From the NCBI RefSeq assembly GCF_013393385.1, contig NZ_AP023239.1, positions 2,976,001-3,040,000 of the forward strand: a stretch of 64,000 bases of DNA. The letters are read 5' to 3'. The notes under the pieces were generated by a model. That model did no database searches. It was given only the letters and a program-made list of their open reading frames with translations, and was not told where the DNA came from. The DNA is from Paenibacillus sp. URB8-2 (GTDB taxonomy: Bacteria > Bacillota > Bacilli > Paenibacillales > Paenibacillaceae). Made by a program: the position numbers and the translations under genes. Below are positions 43,601-51,150 of the stretch, in pieces (within the stretch, counting starts at the first letter, position 1; each line of letters begins with the position of its first letter).

Positions 43601-46073
43601 TCAGCTTACGGAGCAGCCGGACGAACCGGTGAATGCGTTCGAGCGAACCTTCAGACATATTCACCACAACTGCCGACTCAATCGAACAAGCGGACGCGCC
43701 CATACTAAGGCTCAGCTCGCCGGCAGGGTTGATTAAGGATGTGGTCAGCAACTCTTCCAGTTCTGCAAAGGACACCCCTGTTCGTTCCAATAACAGAGAG
43801 GCCCTGCTCATCGCCTGAACCCACGTTTCAAGCCCGACGTTGCTCTCCGCAAAACCATACATGTAATGGAGTGGCTTGCCCTCGGGACGAAGCCCGGTGA
43901 TGATGCTGCATTCCGAAGGATAAAGCTTCAGCGTTTCAACCGCGATAGCCAGCTCCGTGCCGGGGATTTCCGCGGATGCGTTCAAGGGCCGGAAGGCTTC
44001 CATTAGCTTCACGCGGGGCACATTCATTTGCTCCAAATAGACGCGGGACTCTTCATGCCACAGGGAAAACGGCAGGCTGAACGGATATACCTTCTGAGAA
44101 AGCCGATTATAAGCGCCTGCATTCACGTACTGCGGCTGGGCGCCGAGCTCTTCGCTGGTACCGGTTGTCTGGGCCGCTGGAACTGCCGTTTCCGGTGATA
44201 CGGCATTCTCCAGCAGCTCATTGACCAAATCAATATAGGGCAGCGTGATATTGGTATTCTCGCAGGACAGTTCCAGCTGCCCGATATCGGGACGGCGATC
44301 AAGCAGCGTTTGAAGGGCTGTGCCCCCTGCCGATGGCGTCTTGGACAGCATTTGAAGCAGATCGACCAGATAGGCTGCCGGGCTGTATACGGTACGGCAA
44401 TGCTCGCAATCGCACCATTCCAGTTCTCCGAACATCTCGCTCCAATCCGGAAGCGATGCGGTCAAAGCCTTGGCTTCAGCCGAATTGGCTGTGGTGGCGC
44501 TAAATTGCACAGACCGGGCCGCTTCCTGGATCTGCCCAAATACAGCCAGAGCCGTCGAGGTTACGGATACGGCTTTGTTGTAAATCTCCCCGGCGGCACC
44601 CTCTCCCCCAACCTTATCCGCATAGCCGGATATAAACGACTCTCGGCTATGCCGGGCAATCCCAAGCGAAGAGTGGATTCCATCCTCCAAGAGCGCCTTC
44701 ATCGGTTCATAGGAGGGTGATAGGCGGAAAATGCGCTGCATGCTTTTCAGCCGGTTGGTCAGTCGGCTGTCCGCCTCTGGTCCGCTCCGGTCCGTTATCC
44801 CCCGCTGCTGCTCTCCACTCCACGCGTGCTTCATGAACTTATCCACAGACGATGTCTTCAAATCAAAATCCGTGTGGATCTGCATGAATTCCAGCACTTC
44901 ATCCCGCAGCTCAAAGTTGTCATCGGCCCTTAGCTGCCGCACAACGGCCAGCGTCGGGAACACTTGATCCAGGACCTTTACGATTTGGCCTACCGTTTCT
45001 GCCGCTGCGGGCTTAAACAGGGCAATTTGCTCCGGATCAGCCACTTCAATTTCTTCCCGATCGAGCAGCGTTTCCCAGACTTCCCCGCTCCATAAGGCGA
45101 GCTCGCGCAGATCCGCCGGATGGTTTGGATTCCCTCCATCGAGCTTGCTCAAAATGGCATTCACCAGAGGCAAATCCCCCTGAGTCAAGGCTTTCAGCTG
45201 CAGGACCAGCCGGATTCTGTCCGCATGACCTGACAACTCGGAATCCTCCTTCAGCAAGGACCATAACGACACCGGGTCGCCCGTATGTCCGAGGACAAGC
45301 TCGGCGAGTCTTCTCTGCGCTGCCGTACCCAGAACGGCCGCCTTCAGGAATTCCTCCAGTCTGCCTTCATTGACTCCGGCCCTTAGCGTTTGGCCCGCTT
45401 CGGCGCCGGTTAACAGAAGCTCCGGCAGCTTCTCAAGAAACGCCGTAATCGCCTCCCTCGACATTGACGGGATCAATCCCTCATCTTCCGCCGATTCCAA
45501 AGCGGCGCGCAGCTTCTCTCCCGGGGTGGATAAGAGCCCCGATAGCTCCAAAGGAATCTCTTTCCGGGACAAGCCATAGAGCAGCGCGTCCGGCAGGCTA
45601 AGCTTCTTGGCCGCGGTCCATGCCCGCACATAATGCCGGATCGGTTCCGGGTCCACTTTGGTTTCTTTTGACAAATACAGAAGATCCTCTTCGCTCAAAC
45701 TGCCCGGCTGAACGTTTTGCAGCGGTCCCGACAAGCTGGCCAAGAGCTGTTCATACTCCGACAGCCGCTCATCCTGTTTAAGATCGACGGTTAAATTGAC
45801 GACTTCCTCCGGCCCCGCCTGGAAGCGCACCTGGGATTCCGCTGCGTGTCTTCCATCAGGCCCATCCAACCGGACCAAGAGATTGACATCGTTGCCGAGC
45901 AGCGCTGGGTAGGAGATTTCATAATGCCCCTCATCGTCCGTCCAACCTTCTCCGAGCTTGCTTTCGCTTCTGAATTTCCTGTTATAGGCGGTCACTTTGA
46001 CAGTCTTAGCGGGTTTTCCGTTCGTCAGTTGGATGATGCCTTTAATGGTACATGCATTTTTGACAATCGCCAT
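37695..46073 (-). CDS. TcA-type pore-forming subunit of a Tc toxin complex
   Basis: This 2792-residue protein is the membrane-injecting TcA subunit. Residues 1-100 form a transthyretin-like domain (IKGIIQLTNGKPAKTVKV), which is extra to many TcA proteins. Around 545-590 is the VRP1-like signature (CDCEHCRTVYSPAAYLVDLL). Around 1460-1540 is the neuraminidase-like region (SRLDIAAMYHQYEDHGNGIF). Around 2100-2490 is the long helical pore, with a hydrophobic tip (QIPNVTIGMSGVASPVL) near 2250. The last 300 residues should bind TcB (ISDVELFVKWKDDARVYG). Five such chains form the injection channel that takes the TcB-TcC cocoon. AAGGAGG lies 13 bases before the ATG. A LuxR-type regulator is divergent. 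Confidence 0.95.
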   Translation of the reverse strand: MAIVKNACTIKGIIQLTNGKPAKTVKVTAYNRKFRSESKLGEGWTDDEGHYEISYPALLGNDVNLLVRLDGPDGRHAAESQVRFQAGPEEVVNLTVDLKQDERLSEYEQLLASLSGPLQNVQPGSLSEEDLLYLSKETKVDPEPIRHYVRAWTAAKKLSLPDALLYGLSRKEIPLELSGLLSTPGEKLRAALESAEDEGLIPSMSREAITAFLEKLPELLLTGAEAGQTLRAGVNEGRLEEFLKAAVLGTAAQRRLAELVLGHTGDPVSLWSLLKEDSELSGHADRIRLVLQLKALTQGDLPLVNAILSKLDGGNPNHPADLRELALWSGEVWETLLDREEIEVADPEQIALFKPAAAETVGQIVKVLDQVFPTLAVVRQLRADDNFELRDEVLEFMQIHTDFDLKTSSVDKFMKHAWSGEQQRGITDRSGPEADSRLTNRLKSMQRIFRLSPSYEPMKALLEDGIHSSLGIARHSRESFISGYADKVGGEGAAGEIYNKAVSVTSTALAVFGQIQEAARSVQFSATTANSAEAKALTASLPDWSEMFGELEWCDCEHCRTVYSPAAYLVDLLQMLSKTPSAGGTALQTLLDRRPDIGQLELSCENTNITLPYIDLVNELLENAVSPETAVPAAQTTGTSEELGAQPQYVNAGAYNRLSQKVYPFSLPFSLWHEESRVYLEQMNVPRVKLMEAFRPLNASAEIPGTELAIAVETLKLYPSECSIITGLRPEGKPLHYMYGFAESNVGLETWVQAMSRASLLLERTGVSFAELEELLTTSLINPAGELSLSMGASACSIESAVVVNMSEGSLERIHRFVRLLRKLKHWSISHLDHMLSALGGQLLNENFIIRLSEVFRLADELQVPAQQLVYWWGSIETISGQGQSASLYERLFLNKTVAQPVDQAFLLREPERDELADTTGYLEDHQSTLLAAFHLSGDELRSLADLVLPDDRLTLGNLSLLYAHTELAKALGLSIADYTGWLKLIPVTPFTGGAYSVQNTARFVRLSRHVADAGFSAGELLYILRHEGVEAAPSEPEILELLTAIRSELSEIAGETDSPESVEGLSQSAVIRRLSEFTQLNAGLILKLTTACLTVPLAPEIPLLVAFVDPAFISSAEPLTKEAFFGLFQSVMKLAKAASLVQKLGLQDEEVNFFIAKSGSPGWPDWDAIPAEPTVLLFLDAGTIARIKQLIEWRDRYASGSSAWTKLFELVDSRSSEPEVPDELFSGLAELTGWKTDDIKAWAGLHLLHLKYPQDYRDERWLLRLAEGLSLMERLNVSPVEAKRWTVSSISSHETLSIRRVLKAKYDEQQWLSVAKSLKNRLREQQRSALTAYLKHDFYYTKRTEDLFAYFLIDVEMGAMQETSRIKQAISSVQLFVQRCLMNLEPEVHLSHEAAEDWKKIRNYRIWEANRKIFLYPENWLEPELRDNKSPFFTELQKEFMDNEAKLERAEASFMNYMEKLDQVSRLDIAAMYHQYEDHGNGIFTDILHVFGRTQNSPHIYYYRRFENSLSWTAWEKVETDIEGEHLIPVLYKSRLYLFWPIFKEQAKTPDVLNPSGEKPKKFLQVGLAWSEYRFGSWSPKTVTNANLDMTQQYNKENIAFHSYIDEENRLFIEAIIHYNGYSLYSRLFYFKLNNPDGRVNVYPVYSGLLGKRYPLPDATDVYNNAISPFNEGSGRVVIPIDNNNGGYRREDTVYHSDSFKIVFPQNNLWFDGSRPFFYQDAKRVLFVTSTPYKTSLLEYNRLMAGGFGLSLTSPYGGSYLLYHTAFHPYVTAFVEKLNNVGIDGLLSAQTQSMEEEFFEAEYQPLTETDVYGNTGCISRPYPKENVDFSVYGPYSVYNWEIFFHTPLLLADRLSKNQQFEEAQRWFHYIFDPTDSSPETKGYWKLLPFRQNDAATTLREYMMLLHYQGTDPETLNRKLEFEKLIAAWKSNPFNPHLIARIRISSYQKLVVMKYLDNLIAWADQLFRQDTIEAINEATQLYLLAGELLGERPRSGSDRSRIESKSYLDLQPELDSFSNALVQLENWMPSASFTFGGNRLDAGLLSLGSALYFSIPPNDKLLGYWDTVADRLYKIRNSMSIDGTVRQMSLFQSPVDPGLLTRAASAGLDAGSVIHEVNAKLPEYRYQTMAHKAEELCGEVKAFGSALLGALEKRDSEKLSILRSSHEVSLHQAVIDIKRKQAAESRESLEALYRQQEMVRERELYYKEQPYTIQLEDEQLLKLEEANKRSEQIMHYEIAAQLASQIPNVTIGMSGVASPVLTAQLGGVNFSTGLQAFARYLNHLSNQDNYKAGRSGTIAGYERRNMEWKHQALMARMELAQLEKQIVAAEIRLSITEKELKNQELQARNTMEVHKAMQSKFTNSELYDWMVAQTSALFFQSYQFAYDTAKRAERAFQFELGTDKTYIKFGHWDSMKKGLLTGERLMGDLKRLSLAYLELNKREYELTKHISVALLDPIALVQLKETGECYLELPERLLDMDYPGHYMRRIKSVGISIPCVTGPYTSVNCTLTLLQSSIRKSAQLIGGKYGRQSTEDGRFLDQYGINQAITTSSAQNDSGLFETNLRDERYLPFEGAGAVSRWKLALPKACNSFDTETIADVVLHLRYTAREGGEGLKTAVMNEVVEAAMQNNRVLLLSGRTQFPAEWHRFLHPAEAQDGQRFEIRLADQVLPYRQRGKTVEISDVELFVKWKDDARVYGEGRPLRLGVYAPNRTDMQSTELLSDPAFGGVPHGRVEGTASGLGQWIIAASEEDIAGLAETYRVKVTDGSVTHERLNSKMIEDLWLVIHYNAK

Positions 46074-46151
46074 ATGGGCTTGAAATCCTCCTTCGATAAC
46101 GATGCTTCATTTTTTTGCCAGAGAAAAGATATCATAATTTTTAAATAAGAA

Positions 46152-46173
46152 ATATTATCCTTTTGGATAATAT
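46152..46173. promoter_or_regulatory. Palindrome between tcA and its divergent regulator
   Basis: ATATTATCC (46152-46160) and GGATAATAT (46165-46173) are perfect inverted repeats around TTTT, in the 168-base gap between the divergent genes. A dimeric HTH protein could bind it; the neighbouring LuxR-type regulator is the natural candidate. Confidence 0.55.
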
Positions 46174-46241
46174 ACTTTCGAAGGAATTGGTTTTTTCTGC
46201 TATACTGGATATATAAGGAATTACAGGGTGGTGAGTGGGGA

Positions 46242-48290
46242 TTGACCGTCGAACTAAGCGGCATTGAGGAAAGAGAACTGGAATTTGTTGTAGGCCGAAA
46301 CACGGAATCAGGAACCTTTACACATCTTCTGCAGCTGGAATGTGACCAGTCAAGCCGAATCCTGCACGTGTATGGCACCGGAGGGATTGGCAAGAGCACT
46401 TATCTGCGGCTGTGCCGTTCATGGTCCAAGCAAATGGATGCCCATTTCGTCCTGATCGACAGCAATGATTTCATACATACGGAATATGGGCTTATCGAAG
46501 CGATATTCAGACATCTTTCACTGGTTTCAACGTCCGCACATTCGGCGCCCGTTCATCTGGACGGACTGATGAATCTCATTCATGGTTTAACTTTGAAGCA
46601 CAGGCTTGTCCTTGCCTTTGACACCTTTGAGGAAATGCCGGAGCTGGAATCCTGGCTGCGGGATATCTTTTTTCCAAAGCTCTCGAAGAGAACACTTCTA
46701 TTATTTGCCGGAAGGCTTCCGCTCAAGGGAAGATGGATTGTATCCCCGGCCTTGCGGGAGCGCATTTGCCAACTTGAACTGAATTATTTAAACCCGGCGG
46801 ATTGCAGCGAATATTTACAGAGATGCGGCATCCATAATCCGGAACTTGTGGCCGAGCTCTCGAACCGTACCAAAGGACACCCTCTCTCCCTTTCTCTGGC
46901 CGCAGCCGCTTACTCTCCCTCAAGTCCGGCCTTTGGAAGCGATTATTTTGACGATGTCATAGAGCTGTGGCTGCGGGAGGTTCCAGACCCCGAATTAAGA
47001 AAACTGCTGAATGCCGCTTCGCTTCTGCATATTTTCCATCATGAGCTCCTGTCATTTATCATGGATGAAGAGGTATCCTCCAAAGCGTTTAACCGGCTGA
47101 TCTCCCTCTCCTTTGTCCGCAAGTCTGAGCGAGGCTGGCAGCTTCACGATTTATTGCGCGAGTACATTCGTTTGCGGCTGCAAAACCGGACTCCCGGCTT
47201 GTTTAAACGGCTCAAGCAGCGCGCAGCCCAGTATTATGCCAATTCGCTGTTAGCCGCGCCGTATACGGAAAAAGATTGGGAAGTCGCTGAATTGTTCCGG
47301 TATACCGGCATTGAGGTGGCAAGGGCGCTTATGTCCGGACAAGAGCAACAGCGGGCCTATTATTGGGAAACGGTTACACCGTCTACTCTTGCGGACGCCG
47401 CCGCTTTTGCGAACTGGAGGGAAAATCATATTGAGCCAATCAGCGGGGTTGGTGTCGATCCCGAAACGGGAACCTCTTATGCCATTGAATACAGCGCCGA
47501 CGAAATTCGCAAGCATATCAAACCGGTGGACTTAACTGAGGTCTTTGCCCTCGACCCGTCTTCGATCAAGCTTTTGCGCAATGAGTGTGGCCGAGCGGCC
47601 GCTCTATTCGTCGTTATCCCGATCCACTCGGGCACACTTTTATGGCTGGAAAGCGACCCGTTGTGTTCACCGTATCTAGCCTCCCTGTCCCTTGAAGAAA
47701 AAGACAAACTGAGAACGCTACCCGACCGGCCAGCAGGATGGTTTATGCGCTGCACGTATTACTCCGATCTGCTTAACCCAGCGATTCGGACGGCAGGCAT
47801 TTATTTGATTTATTCCTATATGTTCCGGGGAGGAATTCTCGTAAGTTCGCCTTATGATAGCGAAATTAGCAGGAAGGTGTACCTAGGCTTCGGCTTCCAT
47901 ACGGTTAAAGGAGCCACCCACTTGAATTATGACGGAGTCACTCCGACACACACTTACGCCGTAGATACAAGGGGCGGGAAGCTTCAGGATTTCCTTGAGA
48001 GGTTATTTTACCGCGCGGGTCTGGAGTGGCAGGGGAATGATTATAAGAAGGCGGCGGCTCCAGCCGAACCCGCCCAAGCGGAAGTTACGGAATCGGCCGT
48101 GGACGGTGATCCGCTGTTGACCAAACGGGAGAAGGAAGTCGTAAGGCTGGTCCTCGCCGGATGCTCCAATTCGGAGGTGGCGAAAAGTCTCTTTATTTCG
48201 GAAATCACCGTAAAAAAACATCTCAACTCAATCTACTCCAAGCTTGGAATTACAAAGAGAATTCAGCTTGCCCAGAAGTTCCCTTCCTGA
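46242..48290 (+). CDS. P-loop ATPase/LuxR-type HTH regulator, probable controller of the Tc genes
   Basis: This 682-residue protein has an N-terminal NTPase of the STAND/AAA type (Walker A YGTGGIGKST near residue 48; Walker B region KHRLVLAFDTFEE near 117). A long helical middle follows (HDLLREYIRLRLQN near 310). A second, sensor-like part lies around 400-600. The C-terminus has a LuxR HTH: LTKREKEVVRLVLAGCSNSE, then ITVKKHLNSIYSKLGITKR. It reads like an atypical LAL/MalT-type activator. It starts at TTG 46242 with GTGGGG upstream. Being divergent to tcA, it is the likely activator of toxin expression; its signal is unknown. Confidence 0.88.
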   Translation: MTVELSGIEERELEFVVGRNTESGTFTHLLQLECDQSSRILHVYGTGGIGKSTYLRLCRSWSKQMDAHFVLIDSNDFIHTEYGLIEAIFRHLSLVSTSAHSAPVHLDGLMNLIHGLTLKHRLVLAFDTFEEMPELESWLRDIFFPKLSKRTLLLFAGRLPLKGRWIVSPALRERICQLELNYLNPADCSEYLQRCGIHNPELVAELSNRTKGHPLSLSLAAAAYSPSSPAFGSDYFDDVIELWLREVPDPELRKLLNAASLLHIFHHELLSFIMDEEVSSKAFNRLISLSFVRKSERGWQLHDLLREYIRLRLQNRTPGLFKRLKQRAAQYYANSLLAAPYTEKDWEVAELFRYTGIEVARALMSGQEQQRAYYWETVTPSTLADAAAFANWRENHIEPISGVGVDPETGTSYAIEYSADEIRKHIKPVDLTEVFALDPSSIKLLRNECGRAAALFVVIPIHSGTLLWLESDPLCSPYLASLSLEEKDKLRTLPDRPAGWFMRCTYYSDLLNPAIRTAGIYLIYSYMFRGGILVSSPYDSEISRKVYLGFGFHTVKGATHLNYDGVTPTHTYAVDTRGGKLQDFLERLFYRAGLEWQGNDYKKAAAPAEPAQAEVTESAVDGDPLLTKREKEVVRLVLAGCSNSEVAKSLFISEITVKKHLNSIYSKLGITKRIQLAQKFPS

Positions 48291-48311
48291 GTTAAATTTA
48301 CATCTTTATAT

Positions 48312-48346
48312 CCAAAGAGCTGCCGGTTGATACGGCAGCTCTTTGG
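48312..48346 (+). terminator. Terminator hairpin after the LuxR-type gene
   Basis: CCAAAGAGCTGCCG (48312-48325) and CGGCAGCTCTTTGG (48333-48346) are perfect complements around a 7-base loop. There is no strong T run, so it may slow or end transcription in either direction. Confidence 0.65.
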
Positions 48347-48392
48347 CGGTCAATTGAACTAATGCGCTGCGGCGGTGTTTCAGCGATTCAGA

Positions 48393-48779
48393 TTAGCTTT
48401 CCTTACCCGTACCGCCTTTGTAATGATGCGTATGCGGTCTCATACCATTTACAGTCGTAACTCCTTCAAAGTAATGGATATGCCCGCCACCCGGAACATC
48501 AATTGCCGGACCTGTTACCCCTTGGATGACATGTGTATGCCCCTGGTTCACCGACGTCATAGTAAAATAACGATGAACATGAGGGACACCTGTTGGAGCA
48601 GGCTCGGTAACACCCGCATATTGATGTACATGTCCATCATCATAAGAGGTCACACCCGAAAAAGGGTGAACGTGATAAACGGGGCGACCGTCCCAGGAAG
48701 TAATGTAAACATCATGGGAATGCTCGTTGCAAGACTCCCTTCGGTTAAGAAAGTATCCTTTAACAGGAATGTTGTTCAA
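48393..48779 (-). CDS. YmaF-like histidine-rich repeat protein
   Basis: This 128-residue protein has about five repeats of the type GHVHQYAGVT, GVPHVHRYFT, GHTHVIQGVT, GHIHYFEGVT and PHTHHYKG. This is the YmaF family pattern, with His-x-His pairs that could bind metal. I chose TTG 48779 (MNNIPVKGYF) with AAAGGAG seven bases upstream. There is no signal peptide. The function is unknown; in Bacillus relatives it is also unassigned. It is transcribed alone. Confidence 0.8.
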   Translation of the reverse strand: MNNIPVKGYFLNRRESCNEHSHDVYITSWDGRPVYHVHPFSGVTSYDDGHVHQYAGVTEPAPTGVPHVHRYFTMTSVNQGHTHVIQGVTGPAIDVPGGGHIHYFEGVTTVNGMRPHTHHYKGGTGKES

Positions 48780-48889
48780 AGTAGCAACTCCTTTCAAGTG
48801 GTCTGGTAGTAAATTATGTTAATCAGCCTATTAATGTTATAGGCATTCGTTGAATCGTTGGACTTATCGGTGCTGTCATGTATGGGAAC

Positions 48890-48934
48890 AAAAAAAGAAG
48901 CCTGCAAATCGCATGAACTTGATTCGCAGACTTC
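48890..48934 (-). terminator. Terminator of the second ECF sigma gene
   Basis: On the minus strand GAAGTCTGCGAATC pairs with GATTTGCAGGCTTC (two wobbles), followed by a run of T residues. It lies just behind the ECF sigma gene, so no anti-sigma gene follows on the same transcript. Confidence 0.88.
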
Positions 48935-48961
48935 TTATTGACTTTCCAGGCGTATCTTGAA

Positions 48962-49495
48962 TCAACTAGCAGCTAACGAGAGGATGCTTGGCCGTCTTGC
49001 AGCAAACAGTGTCTTTCTTGCCCGGTATAGTCTCGTTTTTACTGCACTTTCCGAAATTTGCAGCATATCCGCCACCTGTTTAAGCGGCATATCCTGGTAA
49101 TAGTATAGGACTACGACGATCCGCTGCTGATCTTCGAGTTTGTCAACGGCCATCCGCAGTTCGACCGAAGCCATGTTATCGGAAGTGTCCTGCGTCTCCG
49201 GAAGTGCCTCCATGGTAACGCTGCGTGAACGCCTTTTTAGAATCGAGTTGCATTCATTAATCAGAATCCGATAAACCCAGGTTTTGAAAAATCCGGGTTC
49301 CCGGAGCGTATCCAGCGACTTATAAGCTTTCAGAATCGTTTCCTGCAGCGCGTCCGCTATGTCCTCGTCTTTTTTGACCATTGCTCGCGCGGTGTTGTAC
49401 AGGCCTTGTTCAATCTGCCGCATCAGGCGGATAAATGCTTCGCGGTCCCCTTGTTTGGCCAGCCGAACTTCTTGTTCAATGCTCACGGTTTCCAA
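48962..49495 (-). CDS. ECF-type sigma-70 family sigma factor
   Basis: This is a 177-residue ECF sigma factor. Region 2 is LYNTARAMVKKDEDIADALQ and ETILKAYKSLDTLREPGFFK, region 4 MPLKQVADMLQISESAVKTR. The frame opens with a TTG at 49495 without a clear binding site; GTG 49483 is an alternative. It is not followed by an anti-sigma gene, because a terminator stands right behind. It looks like the SigV/SigX type of Bacillales, but what it controls cannot be read here. Confidence 0.9.
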   Translation of the reverse strand: METVSIEQEVRLAKQGDREAFIRLMRQIEQGLYNTARAMVKKDEDIADALQETILKAYKSLDTLREPGFFKTWVYRILINECNSILKRRSRSVTMEALPETQDTSDNMASVELRMAVDKLEDQQRIVVVLYYYQDMPLKQVADMLQISESAVKTRLYRARKTLFAARRPSILSLAAS

Positions 49496-49542
49496 GTGCC
49501 TGATCGATGTTCAAGATCAGTCCCTGCAGTCCGACTTTTTGA

Positions 49543-50289
49543 TTACAGCTTCAACCGGAGATCCGCCGTGAAAAAGAGCCGGTAAATCAGTATACTGAGC
49601 AGCATGCTTGTAATCGCGGCGGATGCGGTAAAGGAAAAAACAATCAGAATCTGATACCGCACGGCGACGATCGGATTCGCTCCGGCGATAATCATCCCGG
49701 TCATCATCCCCGGAAGCTGCACAAGGCCCACGGTTTTCATGCCGTCAATCGTAGGAATCATGCTGAATTTCACAGCCCTTGCCCTGACCTCCTGCATCGC
49801 CTGCTGAGCCGTGGCGCCAAGAGACAGCAGAGTCTCGATTTCCCCTTTACTGCGCCGAATTTCCTGCTTGATCTGATTAATGAATAGCCCTGAGACCACC
49901 ATCGCGTTCCCAATCGTCATTCCGCTGATCGGAATAATGTATTGCGGCGTAGCCTTGACAATATGCAGACCAAGAAGAATCCCCATCATCAACATCTCCG
50001 AAGCGGAAACGGCCAGCGCAATTCTCCAGACCAATCCCGGCAATCCCTTCCCTCTTTTGGCTGCATTCCACGAGGCTACGCAGATCATGAAGAAAATAAT
50101 GAGGATAATAAATACAATATGTCCCGTATGAAAAATAAACTGCAGCACATATCCAACCGCCAGAAGCTGAACCGCTGACCGTATGGTGCCAATCGCAATG
50201 TCCTTCTCCAGGCCAAGCTTTTGCCAAATTGAGACCAGCATAGTCCCTGCAACAAAAAGCAGCGTGAAACTGAGGGCAGTTAATGTCAT
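49543..50289 (-). CDS. fetB: FetB-like iron export ABC transporter permease (UPF0014)
   Basis: This is a 248-residue membrane protein with about seven helices of the UPF0014/FetB family. Conserved blocks include YIIPISGMTIGNAMVVSGLF and TIDGMKTVGLVQLPGMMTG, then GANPIVAVRYQILIVF. Its start overlaps the stop of the ATPase gene by ATGA. FetAB exports iron in Escherichia coli and improves tolerance to oxidative stress; the same role is likely here. Confidence 0.93.
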   Translation of the reverse strand: MTLTALSFTLLFVAGTMLVSIWQKLGLEKDIAIGTIRSAVQLLAVGYVLQFIFHTGHIVFIILIIFFMICVASWNAAKRGKGLPGLVWRIALAVSASEMLMMGILLGLHIVKATPQYIIPISGMTIGNAMVVSGLFINQIKQEIRRSKGEIETLLSLGATAQQAMQEVRARAVKFSMIPTIDGMKTVGLVQLPGMMTGMIIAGANPIVAVRYQILIVFSFTASAAITSMLLSILIYRLFFTADLRLKL

Positions 50290-51035
50290 AGCTGTAGGCT
50301 TCCTTTCACGGGCTGAATAAATTTTTGCGCCAATACCGCAACAGGCTCAGCAAAAAAGGAGTCGCTGCTGTGATCCTGCAGTTCTCCCCTCCCCATCACC
50401 CATGTTCTATTACTAACTCTGCGGGCTTGCTCCAGATCATGGGTAACCCACATCAATAAGGTTTCCTCTTTATGATGCCAATCCATCAGAAGCTCTTCTA
50501 CCTTCTGTGTACTATTTATATCAAGAGAAGCCGTGATTTCATCCAATAAAAGAACACGCGGCCGGAGCAGCAATGATCGGATCAGGGATATCCGCTGCTT
50601 TTCTCCTCCTGAACAATCCGCTGCTTGTTTACCAAGATCCAAATAGTCCAGTCCAAGCTGTTTCAAGAGCTGTGCCGCAAGTACAGAATCATAGGCCAGA
50701 CCATGCAGTTTGCTGACCATACGCAAGTTATCCTCCACACTGCCGGGCAGCATAACCGCTTGCTGTGCAACATAGGATACTGCCATTCTCCATAGACGCA
50801 CATTCGTATTTTTAAATGAAGCTCCGTCGAGAAGCAGGTCGCCTTCGTCCGGCGTGTCCAGCAGAGCCAATATCCTCAGCAGTGTACTTTTTCCTTGTCC
50901 TGAAGCACCAATTAGGGCAATTCGCTCCGGCTCGGTGATTTCAGCGGACAGACGCGAGAATATATACTTGGAAGCCTTATCTCCGTTATCCCAATTATAT
51001 TTAGCTAAGTTATGTATTTCGAATAAAGCACTCAC
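50286..51035 (-). CDS. fetA: FetA-like ABC transporter ATPase
   Basis: This is a 249-residue ABC ATPase with Walker A GASGQGKST near residue 43, the Q-loop VAQQAVML, the signature CSGGEKQRIS and Walker B VLLLDEITASLD. Its ATGA overlap with the FetB-type permease shows that they form a two-gene unit. It acts at the inner face of the membrane. Confidence 0.92.
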   Translation of the reverse strand: MSALFEIHNLAKYNWDNGDKASKYIFSRLSAEITEPERIALIGASGQGKSTLLRILALLDTPDEGDLLLDGASFKNTNVRLWRMAVSYVAQQAVMLPGSVEDNLRMVSKLHGLAYDSVLAAQLLKQLGLDYLDLGKQAADCSGGEKQRISLIRSLLLRPRVLLLDEITASLDINSTQKVEELLMDWHHKEETLLMWVTHDLEQARRVSNRTWVMGRGELQDHSSDSFFAEPVAVLAQKFIQPVKGSLQL

Positions 51036-51150
51036 TGATAGTCCTCCTATTTCCCAGAAATATGTATTGATCTTTGTAATTATAGCATTATGACAGAAAG
51101 ACCAGCAGATTATATCTGCCGGCCATTCTACTAGAACATCGTTTTCATTA

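Noticed and set aside
30304..46148. Many plus-strand open frames opposite the two tc genes
   Set aside because: They are shadows of long minus-strand genes: no ribosome binding sites, Arg/Pro/Ser-rich or low-complexity translations, and complete coverage by strong coding frames.
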